Shown piece by piece: positions 1 to 9,136 of a stretch of DNA of 42,129 nt. A program made the position numbers and the translations under genes. Within the stretch, counting starts at the first letter, position 1, and every line of letters begins with the position of its first letter. Origin of the DNA: CAIPVR01 sp049316905. Its GTDB lineage: Bacteria > Actinomycetota > Acidimicrobiia > Acidimicrobiales > Microtrichaceae. Location of the stretch: positions 1 to 42,129 of the forward strand of contig JBMOJH010000016.1 in NCBI GenBank assembly GCA_049316905.1, given 5' to 3'. The notes under the pieces were generated by a model. It was not told where the DNA came from. It worked only from the letters and a program-made list of their open reading frames with translations, and ran no database searches.

Positions 1-39
1 GGACTCGGGGGCTGACGTGGCGGCGGTCGGCGCTGTCAT

Positions 40-107
40 GAGAGGTGACGGGTCGCGAGAGGTGACGGGTCGTGAAGGGTGACGGGTCGTGAAGGGTGAC
101 GGGCCGG
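40..107. repeat. 17-bp tandem repeat, four copies
   Basis: Four consecutive 17-bp units run 40-56, 57-73, 74-90 and 91-107. The unit is GAGAGGTGACGGGTCGC, drifting to GAAGGGTGACGGGTCGT; the last copy ends in CCGG. The period is not a multiple of three, so it does not encode a repeat peptide. It lies directly upstream of, or over, the start of the acyl-CoA dehydrogenase gene. A purine-rich GAAGGG/GAGAGG core recurs and could act as repeated ribosome-binding-like sequence, or the array may simply be replication slippage. Confidence 0.85.
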
Positions 108-115
108 ACTACCGG

Positions 116-1204
116 ATGGACCCGGCGCTGGCCGAGCTGGCCGACGAGGCACGGCTGGTCGGCCGGGCCGCGGCCGCGGAGTGCGACCTCCAGGAGGACT
201 CCTGGCTGATCGGCACGTCGCGGGAGTTCTCGCTCGAGCTGGCCGCCCGCGGCTGGCTCGGCATGACCTGGCCGGTGGCCGACGGCGGCGGGGGCCGGCC
301 GCCCCTCGAGCGTTTCGCCGTGTTCGAGGCGCTCATCGCCGAGGGCGCACCGGTGGCCACCAGCTGGTTCGCCGACCGCCAGATCGGTCCGACCCTGCTG
401 CAGTACGGCACCGAGGACCAGCGCCGCCGGTGGCTGCCGGACATCGTGGCGGGCACCTCCGGGTGGTGCATCGGCATGAGCGAACCCGACGCGGGTTCCG
501 ACGTGGCATCGCTGCGCACCCGGGCCGAGCGCCGCGGTGACACCTGGGTGGTGCACGGCCAGAAGGTGTGGACCTCCGGTGCCGCGTCGGCGGACTGGTG
601 CTACCTGATCGCCCGCACCGATCCCGACGCGCCGCCGCACGCCGGGCTCAGCGAGTTCGTGGTGGACATGCGGTCCCCCGGCATCGAGGTGCGGCCGATC
701 GTGGACGCCACGGGCAACGCCCACTTCTGCGAGGTGCTCCTCGACGGCGTGGAGGTGCCTGCGGACTGCCTCGTCGGCACCGAGAACGGCAGCTTCAAGC
801 AGGTGATGCGCCAGATGGAGCACGAGCGCGGCGGCATCGACCGGCTCGTGTCGAACCGCCGGCTGTATCTCGACGTGCTCCCCGGGGCCGACACGACCGA
901 TCCGCGGGTGCGCCAGCGGATCGCGGAGCTGGAGGGCTTCTACCGGGTCGGGCGCCTGATGGTGCTCCGCGAGGTGCTCGGCGAGGCCCCGGCGGGCTGG
1001 TCGGCCATCACCAAGACCGCCTGCACCGAGTTCGAGCAGCGGGTCGCCGACTTCTGCGGTTCGGTGCTCGGCGCGGAGGCGCTGCTCGCCAACCGGGTGT
1101 CGCGCAACCTCTGCTACGCGCCGGCGTACACGATCATGGGCGGCACCACGCAGATCCTGCGCGACATCATCGGCAACCGGATGCTCGGCCTCCCCCGGGG
1201 CTGA
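116..1204 (+). CDS. acyl-CoA dehydrogenase family protein
   Basis: Predicted FAD-dependent acyl-CoA dehydrogenase of 362 aa, which would introduce an alpha-beta double bond into an acyl-CoA and pass electrons to ETF. The middle domain shows the family signature MSEPDAGSD, followed by GQKVWTSGA; the C-terminal helical domain ends with the conserved GGTTQILRDIIGNRMLGL stretch. Length matches the shorter actinobacterial FadE type. The ATG at 116 is preferred over the in-frame GTG at 89 because the latter falls inside the 17-bp tandem repeat and the extra residues are not family-like. No strong ribosome-binding site is visible for either. Acyl substrate cannot be told from sequence. Confidence 0.85.
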   Translation: MDPALAELADEARLVGRAAAAECDLQEDSWLIGTSREFSLELAARGWLGMTWPVADGGGGRPPLERFAVFEALIAEGAPVATSWFADRQIGPTLLQYGTEDQRRRWLPDIVAGTSGWCIGMSEPDAGSDVASLRTRAERRGDTWVVHGQKVWTSGAASADWCYLIARTDPDAPPHAGLSEFVVDMRSPGIEVRPIVDATGNAHFCEVLLDGVEVPADCLVGTENGSFKQVMRQMEHERGGIDRLVSNRRLYLDVLPGADTTDPRVRQRIAELEGFYRVGRLMVLREVLGEAPAGWSAITKTACTEFEQRVADFCGSVLGAEALLANRVSRNLCYAPAYTIMGGTTQILRDIIGNRMLGLPRG

Positions 1205-1238
1205 GACCGCGCCGCCGGGGAGATCTTCGGCGCCTCCA

Positions 1239-1253
1239 CGCCCGTCCCGGGCG
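1239..1253. terminator. short GC hairpin between convergent genes
   Basis: A six-base-pair stem CGCCCG/CGGGCG with a 3-nt loop sits between the end of the acyl-CoA dehydrogenase gene and the converging acetyltransferase gene. There is no T-tract. It could stop transcription in either direction; this is a weak call based on position and symmetry. Confidence 0.35.
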
Positions 1254-1293
1254 TTGCGGACCCCTGTTTCGCGGTCGGTCGGGTCGTTCGCGG

Positions 1294-3981
1294 TCAGTCG
1301 AGGCGACGGACCGCGAAGTCCTCGACCGGGTCGCCCACCACGACCTCCACGTCGGCCACCCACGCGCCGGCACCGGAGCAGATCACCGGGTTGGCCTCCA
1401 CCCGCCGGACCCCGTCCACGTCCTCCACGAGCAGCGCGAGCCGGTGCACGAGCGCCACGAGCGGCACCCGGTCGAGCGGGTCGCCCATCGCCCGGCCCAC
1501 CGAGGACTGCGCCACCAGCGCGGAGGCGTCCGCGAGCGTGAGCGGGAGCACGGCGAGCGCCGGCGTGTCGGCGGCGGTGGAGGGCCCGCCGAGGCCCACC
1601 TCGACCGTGCCGCCGCCGTCACGGAAGCGCCGGACGCGCACCCGCACGTCCACCCCCTGGTCCACGAAGTGCTGGACGGTGGCGGGCAGCAGGTCGTCGC
1701 CGAGGACGGCCGCCATCCGGTCCCAGGTGACGGCGAGCTCGTCCGCGTCGGCGAGGTCGACCGCCACGCCGCCGGAGGCCGAGCGCCGCGACCGGTCACG
1801 TACCGGCGCCTTCAACGCAACCGGCCACCCCACCTCCGCCGCGGCCCCCACGGCGTCCTCGGGCGTGGACACCTCCCGGCGCGGGGCGAGCCGGACCCCG
1901 ATCGCGGCGAGGACGGCGGCCTGCTCGTCCGCGGGCAGGGTCACCGTGTCGCGGGTGGGAGCGGGCGAGTCGCCGCGGCGGGCGAGGCATGCATGGACCA
2001 CCGCCGCGGCCCCGTCGACGTCGAGATCGTCGGGTCGGTCCTGTCCATGGCCCATGGCGGTGGCCCGCCACTGCCGCCATCCGGCCAGGCGGGCGAGCGC
2101 CACCGCGGCCGGCTCGGGGAACGCGAAGACCGGCACGCCGAGCCCGTCCTCGGCGCCGCCGTTCGGTCCGGCCGCGCCGTCGGCCACGATGAGCGGCCGG
2201 TCCTCCGCTCCGGGCAGCACCGCCACCCAGGTGGTCGCGGGATGGCGGGCCGACGCCGCGGCGACGGCCGAGGCCCACGCGCCCGCGTCGTCGGCCCCCA
2301 ACCCGACGACGAGCACCGAGCCCACCGCCGGCCGGCGCGCCACCCGGTCGAGCAGCGCCCCGAGCCCGTCACCCGGGGTGGACGGGTCGGGAGCGTCTCC
2401 CGCACCGCCCGCCGGGTCGCCCCCCGGCCGGTCGCCACCGGTCATGTCGTCGCCCACCACGCGCAGCCCGACCGCCGCGCACGCCTCGCGGCCGAGCGCC
2501 GCCGCCGCCGTGCCCGCCCCCACCACCGCAACGCCCCGGCCCGCCGGAACCGGCTGCGCTGACAGGAGGCGCCCGACGTCCACGAGTTCGGCGACGGACC
2601 GAACGGCCACCACGCCCGTCTGGCGGAACACCGCGTCGACCAGACGCCGGACCTCCTCGCGGTCGCCTCGCTCCACGGGGGCGTCACCGTGGGCCTCCGG
2701 CGTGTGCAGCACCGCCACCGGCAGGTGGCGCGACACCGACCGGGCCGCCCGGACGAAGCGCTCGTTGAGGTCGCGGGTGCCCAGGTGGGCGAGGACCCCG
2801 ACCGTCCGCTCGTCGTCGGCCCAGTGGCTCAGGAGGTCGGGGGCGCGCAGGTCGCCCCGCACGCCGCCGGCCACGAGCGACGACACCCCCACCCCGCGCC
2901 GGGCGAGCTCACCGGCGAGCGCGGGGCCGAGCGGCCCGGGACCGACGAGCACGCCCACCCGACCGGCGGCGAGCGAGGTGCCCACATCGTCGAGGAGGTG
3001 CAGGCGGACCGCCGGGTCGGTGTCGACCAGACCCCGCACGCCGGGCCCGAGGAACCGCAGGCCGGCACCGCGGGCCGCGGCGACGAGGTCCGCGGTGCTG
3101 CCGGGCAGGTCGTCGAGCAGGACGATCGCTCCCGCGTCGTGGCCCGCCACCACCGGCACCAGCGCCCTCGTGAGGCCGTCACCCGCGGCCACGAGGACCA
3201 CGTCGGCACCCTCGGGCAGTGCGGCGAGCCCGGCGGTCACTCGGGCCACCGGGTCCGCGTCGCCGCGCACGTCCACCAGGTGGAGCGACCCGCGGTAGCC
3301 GTGCTCGCGGGCCTGGTCCGCCGCGGCCCGGGCCCGCCCGTCCCCGGCCTCCACCGCCACGATCGTGGCGGGGGCCAGCACCCGCCGCACCGAGGCCGCC
3401 TCGGCGCGGCGCTCGCGCTGGTCCATCGCGGCGACCACGTCCTCGGTCGGGTCGAGGTCGAAGGCCACCTCCACCACGCCGGCGTCGAGCTGCGAGGCCA
3501 CCTCGTAGCCGGCGGCGGAGAAGAGGGCGAGCATGCGGCGGTTGTTCGCGAGCGTCGAGGCCGTGAAGCGCCGCAGGCCACGCTCCCGTCCGGCGGCGGC
3601 GAGGAACTCGAGCAGGACCATCCCGAGGCCCCGGCCCTGGTGGTCGTCGTCGACGAAGAACGCCACCTCGGCGGTGTCGGTGCCCGAGTAGCGCTCGTAG
3701 CGGGCCACGGCCACGAGGTCACCGGCGAGCTCGCCGACGAACGCGACCCGGTCGATGTGGTCGACGTGGGTGAAGTGGTGGACCTCGCGCCGGGTGAGTC
3801 GGGGCCGCGGCGAGAAGAACCGGAAGTACACCGACTCCGGCGACTGACGATCGTGGAACCGGACCAGGCCGTCCGCGTCGTCGGGGCGGATCGGGCGGAT
3901 GCGCACGGTGTGGCCGTCCCGAAGGACCACGTCCGCGACCCAGTTGGGAGGGAAGGGCTCCCCGTCGTCGCCGGGCTCCAC
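1294..3981 (-). CDS. GNAT acetyltransferase fused to an NDP-forming acyl-CoA synthetase-like module
   Basis: Large fusion protein (895 aa from the chosen start). An N-terminal GNAT domain (about residues 15-170) carries the acetyl-CoA loop QGRGLG. A CoA-binding/succinyl-CoA-ligase-like region follows (about 200-620), then a C-terminal ATP-grasp-like region (about 650-890) ending RVEANPV. Fusions of this kind include bacterial protein lysine acetyltransferases (Pat/YfiQ family) and ADP-forming acetate-CoA ligases. Here the usual ligase signatures are eroded: GPNCxG reads GPGVRG and SQSGxLG reads GPGPLG, so a sensory or regulatory role is likelier than catalysis (inference). The GTG at 3981 is preferred; the ATG at 4080 would overlap the divergent gene's start and adds non-family residues. 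Confidence 0.8.
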   Translation of the reverse strand: MEPGDDGEPFPPNWVADVVLRDGHTVRIRPIRPDDADGLVRFHDRQSPESVYFRFFSPRPRLTRREVHHFTHVDHIDRVAFVGELAGDLVAVARYERYSGTDTAEVAFFVDDDHQGRGLGMVLLEFLAAAGRERGLRRFTASTLANNRRMLALFSAAGYEVASQLDAGVVEVAFDLDPTEDVVAAMDQRERRAEAASVRRVLAPATIVAVEAGDGRARAAADQAREHGYRGSLHLVDVRGDADPVARVTAGLAALPEGADVVLVAAGDGLTRALVPVVAGHDAGAIVLLDDLPGSTADLVAAARGAGLRFLGPGVRGLVDTDPAVRLHLLDDVGTSLAAGRVGVLVGPGPLGPALAGELARRGVGVSSLVAGGVRGDLRAPDLLSHWADDERTVGVLAHLGTRDLNERFVRAARSVSRHLPVAVLHTPEAHGDAPVERGDREEVRRLVDAVFRQTGVVAVRSVAELVDVGRLLSAQPVPAGRGVAVVGAGTAAAALGREACAAVGLRVVGDDMTGGDRPGGDPAGGAGDAPDPSTPGDGLGALLDRVARRPAVGSVLVVGLGADDAGAWASAVAAASARHPATTWVAVLPGAEDRPLIVADGAAGPNGGAEDGLGVPVFAFPEPAAVALARLAGWRQWRATAMGHGQDRPDDLDVDGAAAVVHACLARRGDSPAPTRDTVTLPADEQAAVLAAIGVRLAPRREVSTPEDAVGAAAEVGWPVALKAPVRDRSRRSASGGVAVDLADADELAVTWDRMAAVLGDDLLPATVQHFVDQGVDVRVRVRRFRDGGGTVEVGLGGPSTAADTPALAVLPLTLADASALVAQSSVGRAMGDPLDRVPLVALVHRLALLVEDVDGVRRVEANPVICSGAGAWVADVEVVVGDPVEDFAVRRLD

Positions 3982-4058
3982 GGGGGCGGACTCTACCGGG
4001 CCGACGCCCGGCGCAGGGCTAGCCTCCGCGCACCCACTGCGCGTCACGGGAGCAGCTG

Positions 4059-5783
4059 ATGCCCGCCAGCGAACCCCCATCCGAGCCCGCCACGGCGAAC
4101 CCGACCCTCGCGTCGCTCGCCGGGCGGTACTGGGACGCCGCGATGGCCCGGTCGCCGCTGTCGGCCACCCTGCTCGGCCGCCACGACCACGACGCCGAGC
4201 TCGACGACCTCTCCGAGGCGGCCGACGCGGCGTACGCGGACGAGCTGGGTTCTTTGGTGACCGCGGTCCGCGCCCTCGACCCCGGCGCGCTCGACGGACC
4301 GGGCCGGGTGACGCGGTCGTTGCTGGTCCACCAGCTCGAGGTGGGCCTCGAGGCGATCGAACTCCGGCTGGTCGAGCTGGCCTCGGACCAGATGCTCGGG
4401 CCGCACGCGTCGCTGCTGATGGTCGCCCCGCAGCTGACCTACCCGGAACCGGACCACGCCGCGGCTGCGCTCCGGCGCCACGAGCTTGTGCCGCGCCTGC
4501 TCGACGGGGCCCTCGACCGCTTCCGGGCGGGGCTCGCGGCGGGCCGGACCCCGGCGGCGTGCGTGCTGGCCCGCTCGCTGAACTCGCTCGACGGCTACCT
4601 CGCCACCGACGTGGACGACGACCCGTTCCTCGCCGCCGGCCTGCCCGACGGCTGGGACGGGGCCGACGCGTGGCGTGACACCGTGCGGGACCAGGTGCGC
4701 GACGTGATCCGCCCCGCGTTCGCCCGGTACCACGACGTGCTGCGTGACGAGCTCGCGCCCGTCGCTCGGCCCGACGACCGGGCCGGGTGGTCGTGGCTCC
4801 CCGACGGCGACCGTCTGTACGCGGCCCTGGTGCGCTCGCACACCACGCTGGCCCGCTCGCCGGAGGAACTGCACCAGCTCGGCCGGCACCACACCGAGGA
4901 GCTCCTCCCCGCCGAGTACGCGGAGGTGGCGCCCGAGGTCCTCGGCACGGGCGAGCTCGACGAGGTGTTCCGCCGGCTGCGGACCGACCCGGCGCTCCGC
5001 CACACCGACGCGGCCGACATCGTGGCCGTGGCCGAGGCGTCCGTGGCGCGGGCCACCGCCGCGATGGGGCCGTGGTTCGGGCGGCTGCCGACCTCGCCGT
5101 GCCGGGTGACGCCCGTGCCCGACTTCCTCGCGGCGGACGCCCCGTACGCCTACTACTTCCCCCCGGCGCCGGACGGCTCGCGGCCCGGGACGTACTTCAT
5201 CAACACCGCGAACCCCACCGAGGCATCGCGGACCGAGGCAGAGAGCATCGCCTTCCACGAGGCGATCCCCGGCCACCACCTGCAGCTCGCCATCGCCCAG
5301 GAGCTCGACGGCCTCCCCGAGTTCCAGCGCCACGACGGCGCGACGTCCTACATCGAGGGGTGGGGCCTCTACGCGGAGCGGCTCGCCGACGAGATGGGCC
5401 TCTACTCCGGCCCACTCGACCGTCTGGGCATGCTGACCGCGGACTCGTGGCGCTCGGCCCGCCTCGTGGTCGACACCGGCCTGCACGCCCTCGGCTGGAG
5501 CCGGCAGGACGCGATCGACTACTTCGCCGAGCGCACCCCGGTGCCGGTCGACCAGGTGCTGCCGGAGGTCGACCGCTACCTGGCCATGCCGGCCCAGGCG
5601 CTCAGCTACAAGGTGGGCCAGCTGGAGATCCAGCGCCTGCGCGCCGAGGCGACCGAACGCCTCGGCCCGAGGTTCCGCATCGACGAGTTCCACGACGTGG
5701 TGCTCGGCTCGGGGGCGGTCACGCTGCCCGTGCTCGCCGACCTGGTGGGCGCGTGGATCGAACGAACGGGGGAACGACCATGA
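4059..5783 (+). CDS. DUF885 family protein (putative zinc metallopeptidase)
   Basis: 574 aa protein of the DUF885 family, whose members resemble zinc-dependent carboxypeptidase-like enzymes. It shows the family motif HEAIPGHH (H400, E401, H406, H407) and, about 25 residues later, EGWGLYAE with E433, together fitting a zinc site. There is no signal peptide, so it is probably cytosolic. Length is typical for the family. Its stop codon overlaps the start of the molybdopterin oxidoreductase (ATGA), implying coupled translation. The natural substrate is unknown; a peptide or N-acyl amide is a guess from family fold only. Confidence 0.85.
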   Translation: MPASEPPSEPATANPTLASLAGRYWDAAMARSPLSATLLGRHDHDAELDDLSEAADAAYADELGSLVTAVRALDPGALDGPGRVTRSLLVHQLEVGLEAIELRLVELASDQMLGPHASLLMVAPQLTYPEPDHAAAALRRHELVPRLLDGALDRFRAGLAAGRTPAACVLARSLNSLDGYLATDVDDDPFLAAGLPDGWDGADAWRDTVRDQVRDVIRPAFARYHDVLRDELAPVARPDDRAGWSWLPDGDRLYAALVRSHTTLARSPEELHQLGRHHTEELLPAEYAEVAPEVLGTGELDEVFRRLRTDPALRHTDAADIVAVAEASVARATAAMGPWFGRLPTSPCRVTPVPDFLAADAPYAYYFPPAPDGSRPGTYFINTANPTEASRTEAESIAFHEAIPGHHLQLAIAQELDGLPEFQRHDGATSYIEGWGLYAERLADEMGLYSGPLDRLGMLTADSWRSARLVVDTGLHALGWSRQDAIDYFAERTPVPVDQVLPEVDRYLAMPAQALSYKVGQLEIQRLRAEATERLGPRFRIDEFHDVVLGSGAVTLPVLADLVGAWIERTGERP

Positions 5784-8077
5784 GTACCGACGCGACAGCC
5801 GGGACAGCCACGAACGAGGCGGCGGCGGGGACCGGGCCCGGCGGGGACGTCACGGTCCACCACCGCACGTGCCCGCTCTGCGAGGCCACCTGCGGACTCG
5901 AGATCGAGGTGGCCGACGGGGCCGTACGCCGCATCCGCGGCGACCGGGCGGACGTGTTCTCCCACGGGTTCCTGTGTCCCAAGGGCTCCACGCTCAAGCA
6001 GCTGCACGACGACCCCGACCGGCTGCGCCGACCGCTCGTGCGCCGCGACGGCGTCCACGTGGAGGTGTCCTGGGAGGAGGCGTTCGCCGAGGTGGAGCGC
6101 CTGCTGGTGCCGCTGCGGGAACGCCACGGGGCCGACTCGGTGGCGATGTACCTCGGCAACCCCAACGCGCACACCATCGCCGGGGCGATCTTCGGGCGGC
6201 CGCTCATCCAGGCACTCGGCACGAAGAACCTGTACTCGGCCTCCACGGTCGACCAGATGCCCCGTCACGTCTCGAGCGGGTTCCTCTACGGCAACCCGGG
6301 CGCGATGCCGGTGCCCGACCTCGACCGCACCGATTTTCTCCTGATGCTCGGCGCGGACCCGCTCGAGTCCAACGGCAGCCTCTGCACCGCGCCGGACTTC
6401 CCGGGCCGCCTCGCGGCGATCCGCGAGCGCGGCGGCCGGGTCGTGGTCGTGGACCCACGCCGGAGCCGCAGCGCCGAGGTGGCCGACGAGCACCTCTCCA
6501 TCCGACCGGGCACCGACGCGCTGTGGCTCTGCGCGCTGGCGCACGCGGTGCTCGCGTCCGGCGATTCGGCGCCCGGTACGCACCTCGACGGGCTCGTGAG
6601 CGGGCTCGACGCGCTGCCCGCCGCGCTCGCGCCGTTCTCGCCCGAGGCGGTGGCGGACCATTGCGGGATCGACGCCACGACGACGCGACGGATCGCGGAT
6701 GAGCTGTCCGACGGGCGGCGCGCCGCGGTGTACACGCGCATCGGGACGCACACTGCGTCGTTCGGCACGCTCAGCTCGTGGGCGGGCGACGTGCTGACCC
6801 TCCTCACCGGCAACCTCGACCGCGCGGGCGGGATGATGTGGGCCACCCCGTGCCACGGGCGCCCGGCCGTCCCGGGCCGTCCGCCCGGCGGGCGGGGCTT
6901 CCGCACCGGGCGCTGGGGTTCGCGGGTCTCGGAACGGCCCGAGGTCCGCGCCGAGCTGCCGGTGGCGGTGCTCGCCGAGGAGATCGAGACCCCCGGCGAG
7001 GGTCAGGTCCGGGCCCTCATCACGGTCGCGGGCAACCCGGCGCGCTCCACGCCGGACTCGGAGCGGCTCGAGCGGGCGCTCGACGGCCTCGAGGCGATGG
7101 TGTCGGTCGACATCTACCTCAACGAGACGACGCGCCACGCGGACGTGATCCTGCCGCCGCCCTCGGCGCTCGAGAAGTCGCACTTCGACCTCGCGTTCTA
7201 CGGCCTGTCGGTGCGCAACGTGGCCAACTGGTCGGCCCCGGTGTTCCCGGCCGAGGGGCCCGGCGAGCACGAGATCCTGGCCCGGCTCGCCCTCATCGTC
7301 GCCGGCCAGGGCGCGGACGCGGACCCGGAGCTCATCTACGGGCTGATCGGCGCGCAGCTCGCCCAGCAGGCCACCACCCAGGAGGGCGGGCCGCTCGCGG
7401 GCCGCGACCCCGACGAGCTGCTCGCGGCCGTGGCGCACGAACCCGTGCCCGAGCGCTTCATCGACCTGATGGTCCGCTCCGGCCCCTACGGCGACCAGTT
7501 CGGGGCGAACCCCGGCGGCCTCTCCATGGAACGGCTGCGGGCCGAACCCCACGGCGTGGACCTGGGGCCGCTCGTGCCGAGGGCCGCGGAGGTCCTGCGC
7601 ACCACGACGGGCACGATCGAGGTGGACCGGCCCGAGGTGCTCGGCGACCTGCAGCGGCTCGCCGCGGTGCTCGAGGAGGAACCCGGCGACGGCATGCTGC
7701 TCATCGGGCGCCGGCACCTCCGGTCGAACAACTCGTGGATGCACAACCTCGAGGTGCTCGTGAAGGGCCGGCCGCGCTGCACGCTGCTCGTGCACCCCGA
7801 CGACGCGGAACGGTTCGGCCTCGCCGACGGCGCGGAGGCCGTGGTGCGCTCGGCGGTGGGCGAGGTGACCGCGCCGGTGGAGGTGACCGACCGGGTCCGC
7901 CCCGGGGTGGTGAGCCTGCCGCACGGCTGGGGCCACGACGCGGCCGGGGCCCGGCTGGAGGTGGCGGCCCGCCACGCCGGCGTGAACTCCAACGTGCTGA
8001 CCGACGGGTCGGTGCTCGACCCGCTGAGCGGCAACTGCGCGCTCAACGCGATCCCGGTGGAGCTCGCCCCCGCCTGA
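5780..8077 (+). CDS. molybdopterin-dependent oxidoreductase
   Basis: 765 aa protein of the DMSO-reductase superfamily. The N-terminus has a 4Fe-4S motif: C31-x2-C34-x3-C38-x27-C66. The central domains carry typical glycine-rich molybdopterin-guanine-dinucleotide contacts, for example LMLGADPLESNGS. The C-terminal domain (about 630-765) matches the molybdopterin dinucleotide-binding beta barrel with VVSLPHGWGHD. No twin-arginine signal is present, so it is predicted cytoplasmic. It resembles the stand-alone actinobacterial formate-dehydrogenase-like oxidoreductases of unknown substrate; no FdhD or electron-carrier subunit lies nearby. The ATG overlaps the previous stop by 4 bp, fixing the start. 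Confidence 0.9.
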   Translation: MSTDATAGTATNEAAAGTGPGGDVTVHHRTCPLCEATCGLEIEVADGAVRRIRGDRADVFSHGFLCPKGSTLKQLHDDPDRLRRPLVRRDGVHVEVSWEEAFAEVERLLVPLRERHGADSVAMYLGNPNAHTIAGAIFGRPLIQALGTKNLYSASTVDQMPRHVSSGFLYGNPGAMPVPDLDRTDFLLMLGADPLESNGSLCTAPDFPGRLAAIRERGGRVVVVDPRRSRSAEVADEHLSIRPGTDALWLCALAHAVLASGDSAPGTHLDGLVSGLDALPAALAPFSPEAVADHCGIDATTTRRIADELSDGRRAAVYTRIGTHTASFGTLSSWAGDVLTLLTGNLDRAGGMMWATPCHGRPAVPGRPPGGRGFRTGRWGSRVSERPEVRAELPVAVLAEEIETPGEGQVRALITVAGNPARSTPDSERLERALDGLEAMVSVDIYLNETTRHADVILPPPSALEKSHFDLAFYGLSVRNVANWSAPVFPAEGPGEHEILARLALIVAGQGADADPELIYGLIGAQLAQQATTQEGGPLAGRDPDELLAAVAHEPVPERFIDLMVRSGPYGDQFGANPGGLSMERLRAEPHGVDLGPLVPRAAEVLRTTTGTIEVDRPEVLGDLQRLAAVLEEEPGDGMLLIGRRHLRSNNSWMHNLEVLVKGRPRCTLLVHPDDAERFGLADGAEAVVRSAVGEVTAPVEVTDRVRPGVVSLPHGWGHDAAGARLEVAARHAGVNSNVLTDGSVLDPLSGNCALNAIPVELAPA

Positions 8078-8097
8078 CCCCTCCCACCCCCCGCTCT

Positions 8098-8137
8098 GTG
8101 ATGCTGTCGACGACACATGGGTCGTCGACAGCATCAC
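8098..8137. terminator. perfect 17-bp inverted repeat, bidirectional terminator
   Basis: The arms 8098-8114 and 8121-8137 are perfectly complementary over 17 bp around a 6-nt loop (ACATGG). The element sits between the converging ends of the oxidoreductase gene (8077) and the hydrolase gene (8148). There is no T-run, as is usual for actinobacterial terminators. The arm contains GTCGAC twice in overlapping context, so a protein-binding palindrome is an alternative. Confidence 0.75.
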
Positions 8138-8147
8138 GAAGCCGGGG

Positions 8148-9077
8148 TCAGGCCGTCAGCTCTGCAGCGAGGAGTTCGGTCAGCTCGATCGGACGGTCGC
8201 CCTGCACGCTGTGGCCGGCGCCGTCGACCACCACCACGCGGGCGCCGGGCCGGCGCCGTTGCAGCTCGGCCACGTCGTCGTCGTCGACCACCGGACTCAC
8301 CCCGCCCTGCACCAGCAGCAGCGGCACGGTGGAGGCCCCGATCGCGTCCCAGAGCCGTTCGGGGCCCATGGCCTGCGGGTCACCGGCGAGCGGGCGGCGG
8401 TCGTAGTTCCACTCCCAGGTGCCATCCCCGGCGCGGTGCGCGTTGTGGAGGATCCCCCGCCGCAGCGACTCGGGCGTGCGGGTCGGGTTGAACTCCACCG
8501 TGCGGGCGAAGATCTCGCCGAACGACCCGAACGACTGGGGGCCCTCGATGAAGGCGTGCACCTCGGCGGCCTTGTCGCGGGTGACCCCGGGGGTGATGTC
8601 GACGAGCACCAGCCGCCGCACCAGGTCGGGGCGGGCGTCGGTGAGCGCCACCGCGGTGAGCCCGCCGAGCGACATGCCCACGAGCACCTCGGCGTCGGGG
8701 GCGAGGGCCTCGACCATCGCGGCCACGTCGGCCGCATTGCTGACCGGGTCGTAGGCCCGGTCGGTCCGCCAGTCGGAGCGACCGTGGCCGGGCAGGTCGA
8801 CGGCCAGCACGGGCACCGGGCGCAGCGCGAGCGCCACGGTGTCCCAGGTGTGGGCGTTCTGGGCCCCGCCGTGGAGGAGCACCACCCGCGGCGGCCCCTC
8901 GCCCCACCGGAGGCCGGAGAGCCGGCGGCCGTCGTCCAGGGCATGCTCCACCCGCTCGACCCGCGGCGGATCACCCAGGGTCAGCCCGTACTCGTCGCAG
9001 TTCTCGTGGAAGTACGCGAACTCGTCGTAGCGGAACTCCTCCGCATCGGGATCCGCTCCGGGCACCTCGACGGTCAT
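8148..9077 (-). CDS. alpha/beta hydrolase
   Basis: 309 aa alpha/beta-hydrolase-fold protein. It has the oxyanion-hole region LLHGGAQNAHTWD, the conserved DLPGHGRSDW loop, a serine nucleophile elbow GMSLGG and a C-terminal catalytic-His context GAGHSVQGDRP. An N-terminal extension of about 60 residues precedes the fold. Fold members include esterases, C-C bond hydrolases and lactonases; substrate cannot be read. ATG at 9075-9077 opens the reading frame, and the gene is divergent from the S15-type lipoprotein hydrolase 102 bp away. Confidence 0.85.
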   Translation of the reverse strand: MTVEVPGADPDAEEFRYDEFAYFHENCDEYGLTLGDPPRVERVEHALDDGRRLSGLRWGEGPPRVVLLHGGAQNAHTWDTVALALRPVPVLAVDLPGHGRSDWRTDRAYDPVSNAADVAAMVEALAPDAEVLVGMSLGGLTAVALTDARPDLVRRLVLVDITPGVTRDKAAEVHAFIEGPQSFGSFGEIFARTVEFNPTRTPESLRRGILHNAHRAGDGTWEWNYDRRPLAGDPQAMGPERLWDAIGASTVPLLLVQGGVSPVVDDDDVAELQRRRPGARVVVVDGAGHSVQGDRPIELTELLAAELTA

Positions 9078-9136
9078 GGGCCCAGCATCGCAGACCCGGC
9101 CGACCCCGACGCCACGGGGCCGCGGCCGCCCGGAGC

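Noticed and set aside
1..15. Five codons at the left edge (ending GLGG then TGA) that could be the tail of an upstream acyl-CoA dehydrogenase gene.
   Set aside because: Far too short to support a gene call, although the position and ending are compatible.
4787..5779. Long in-frame extension upstream of the molybdopterin oxidoreductase.
   Set aside because: It overlaps the clearly real DUF885 gene in another frame, is extremely Arg/Pro-rich and has no family features; the ATG at 5780 is the true start.
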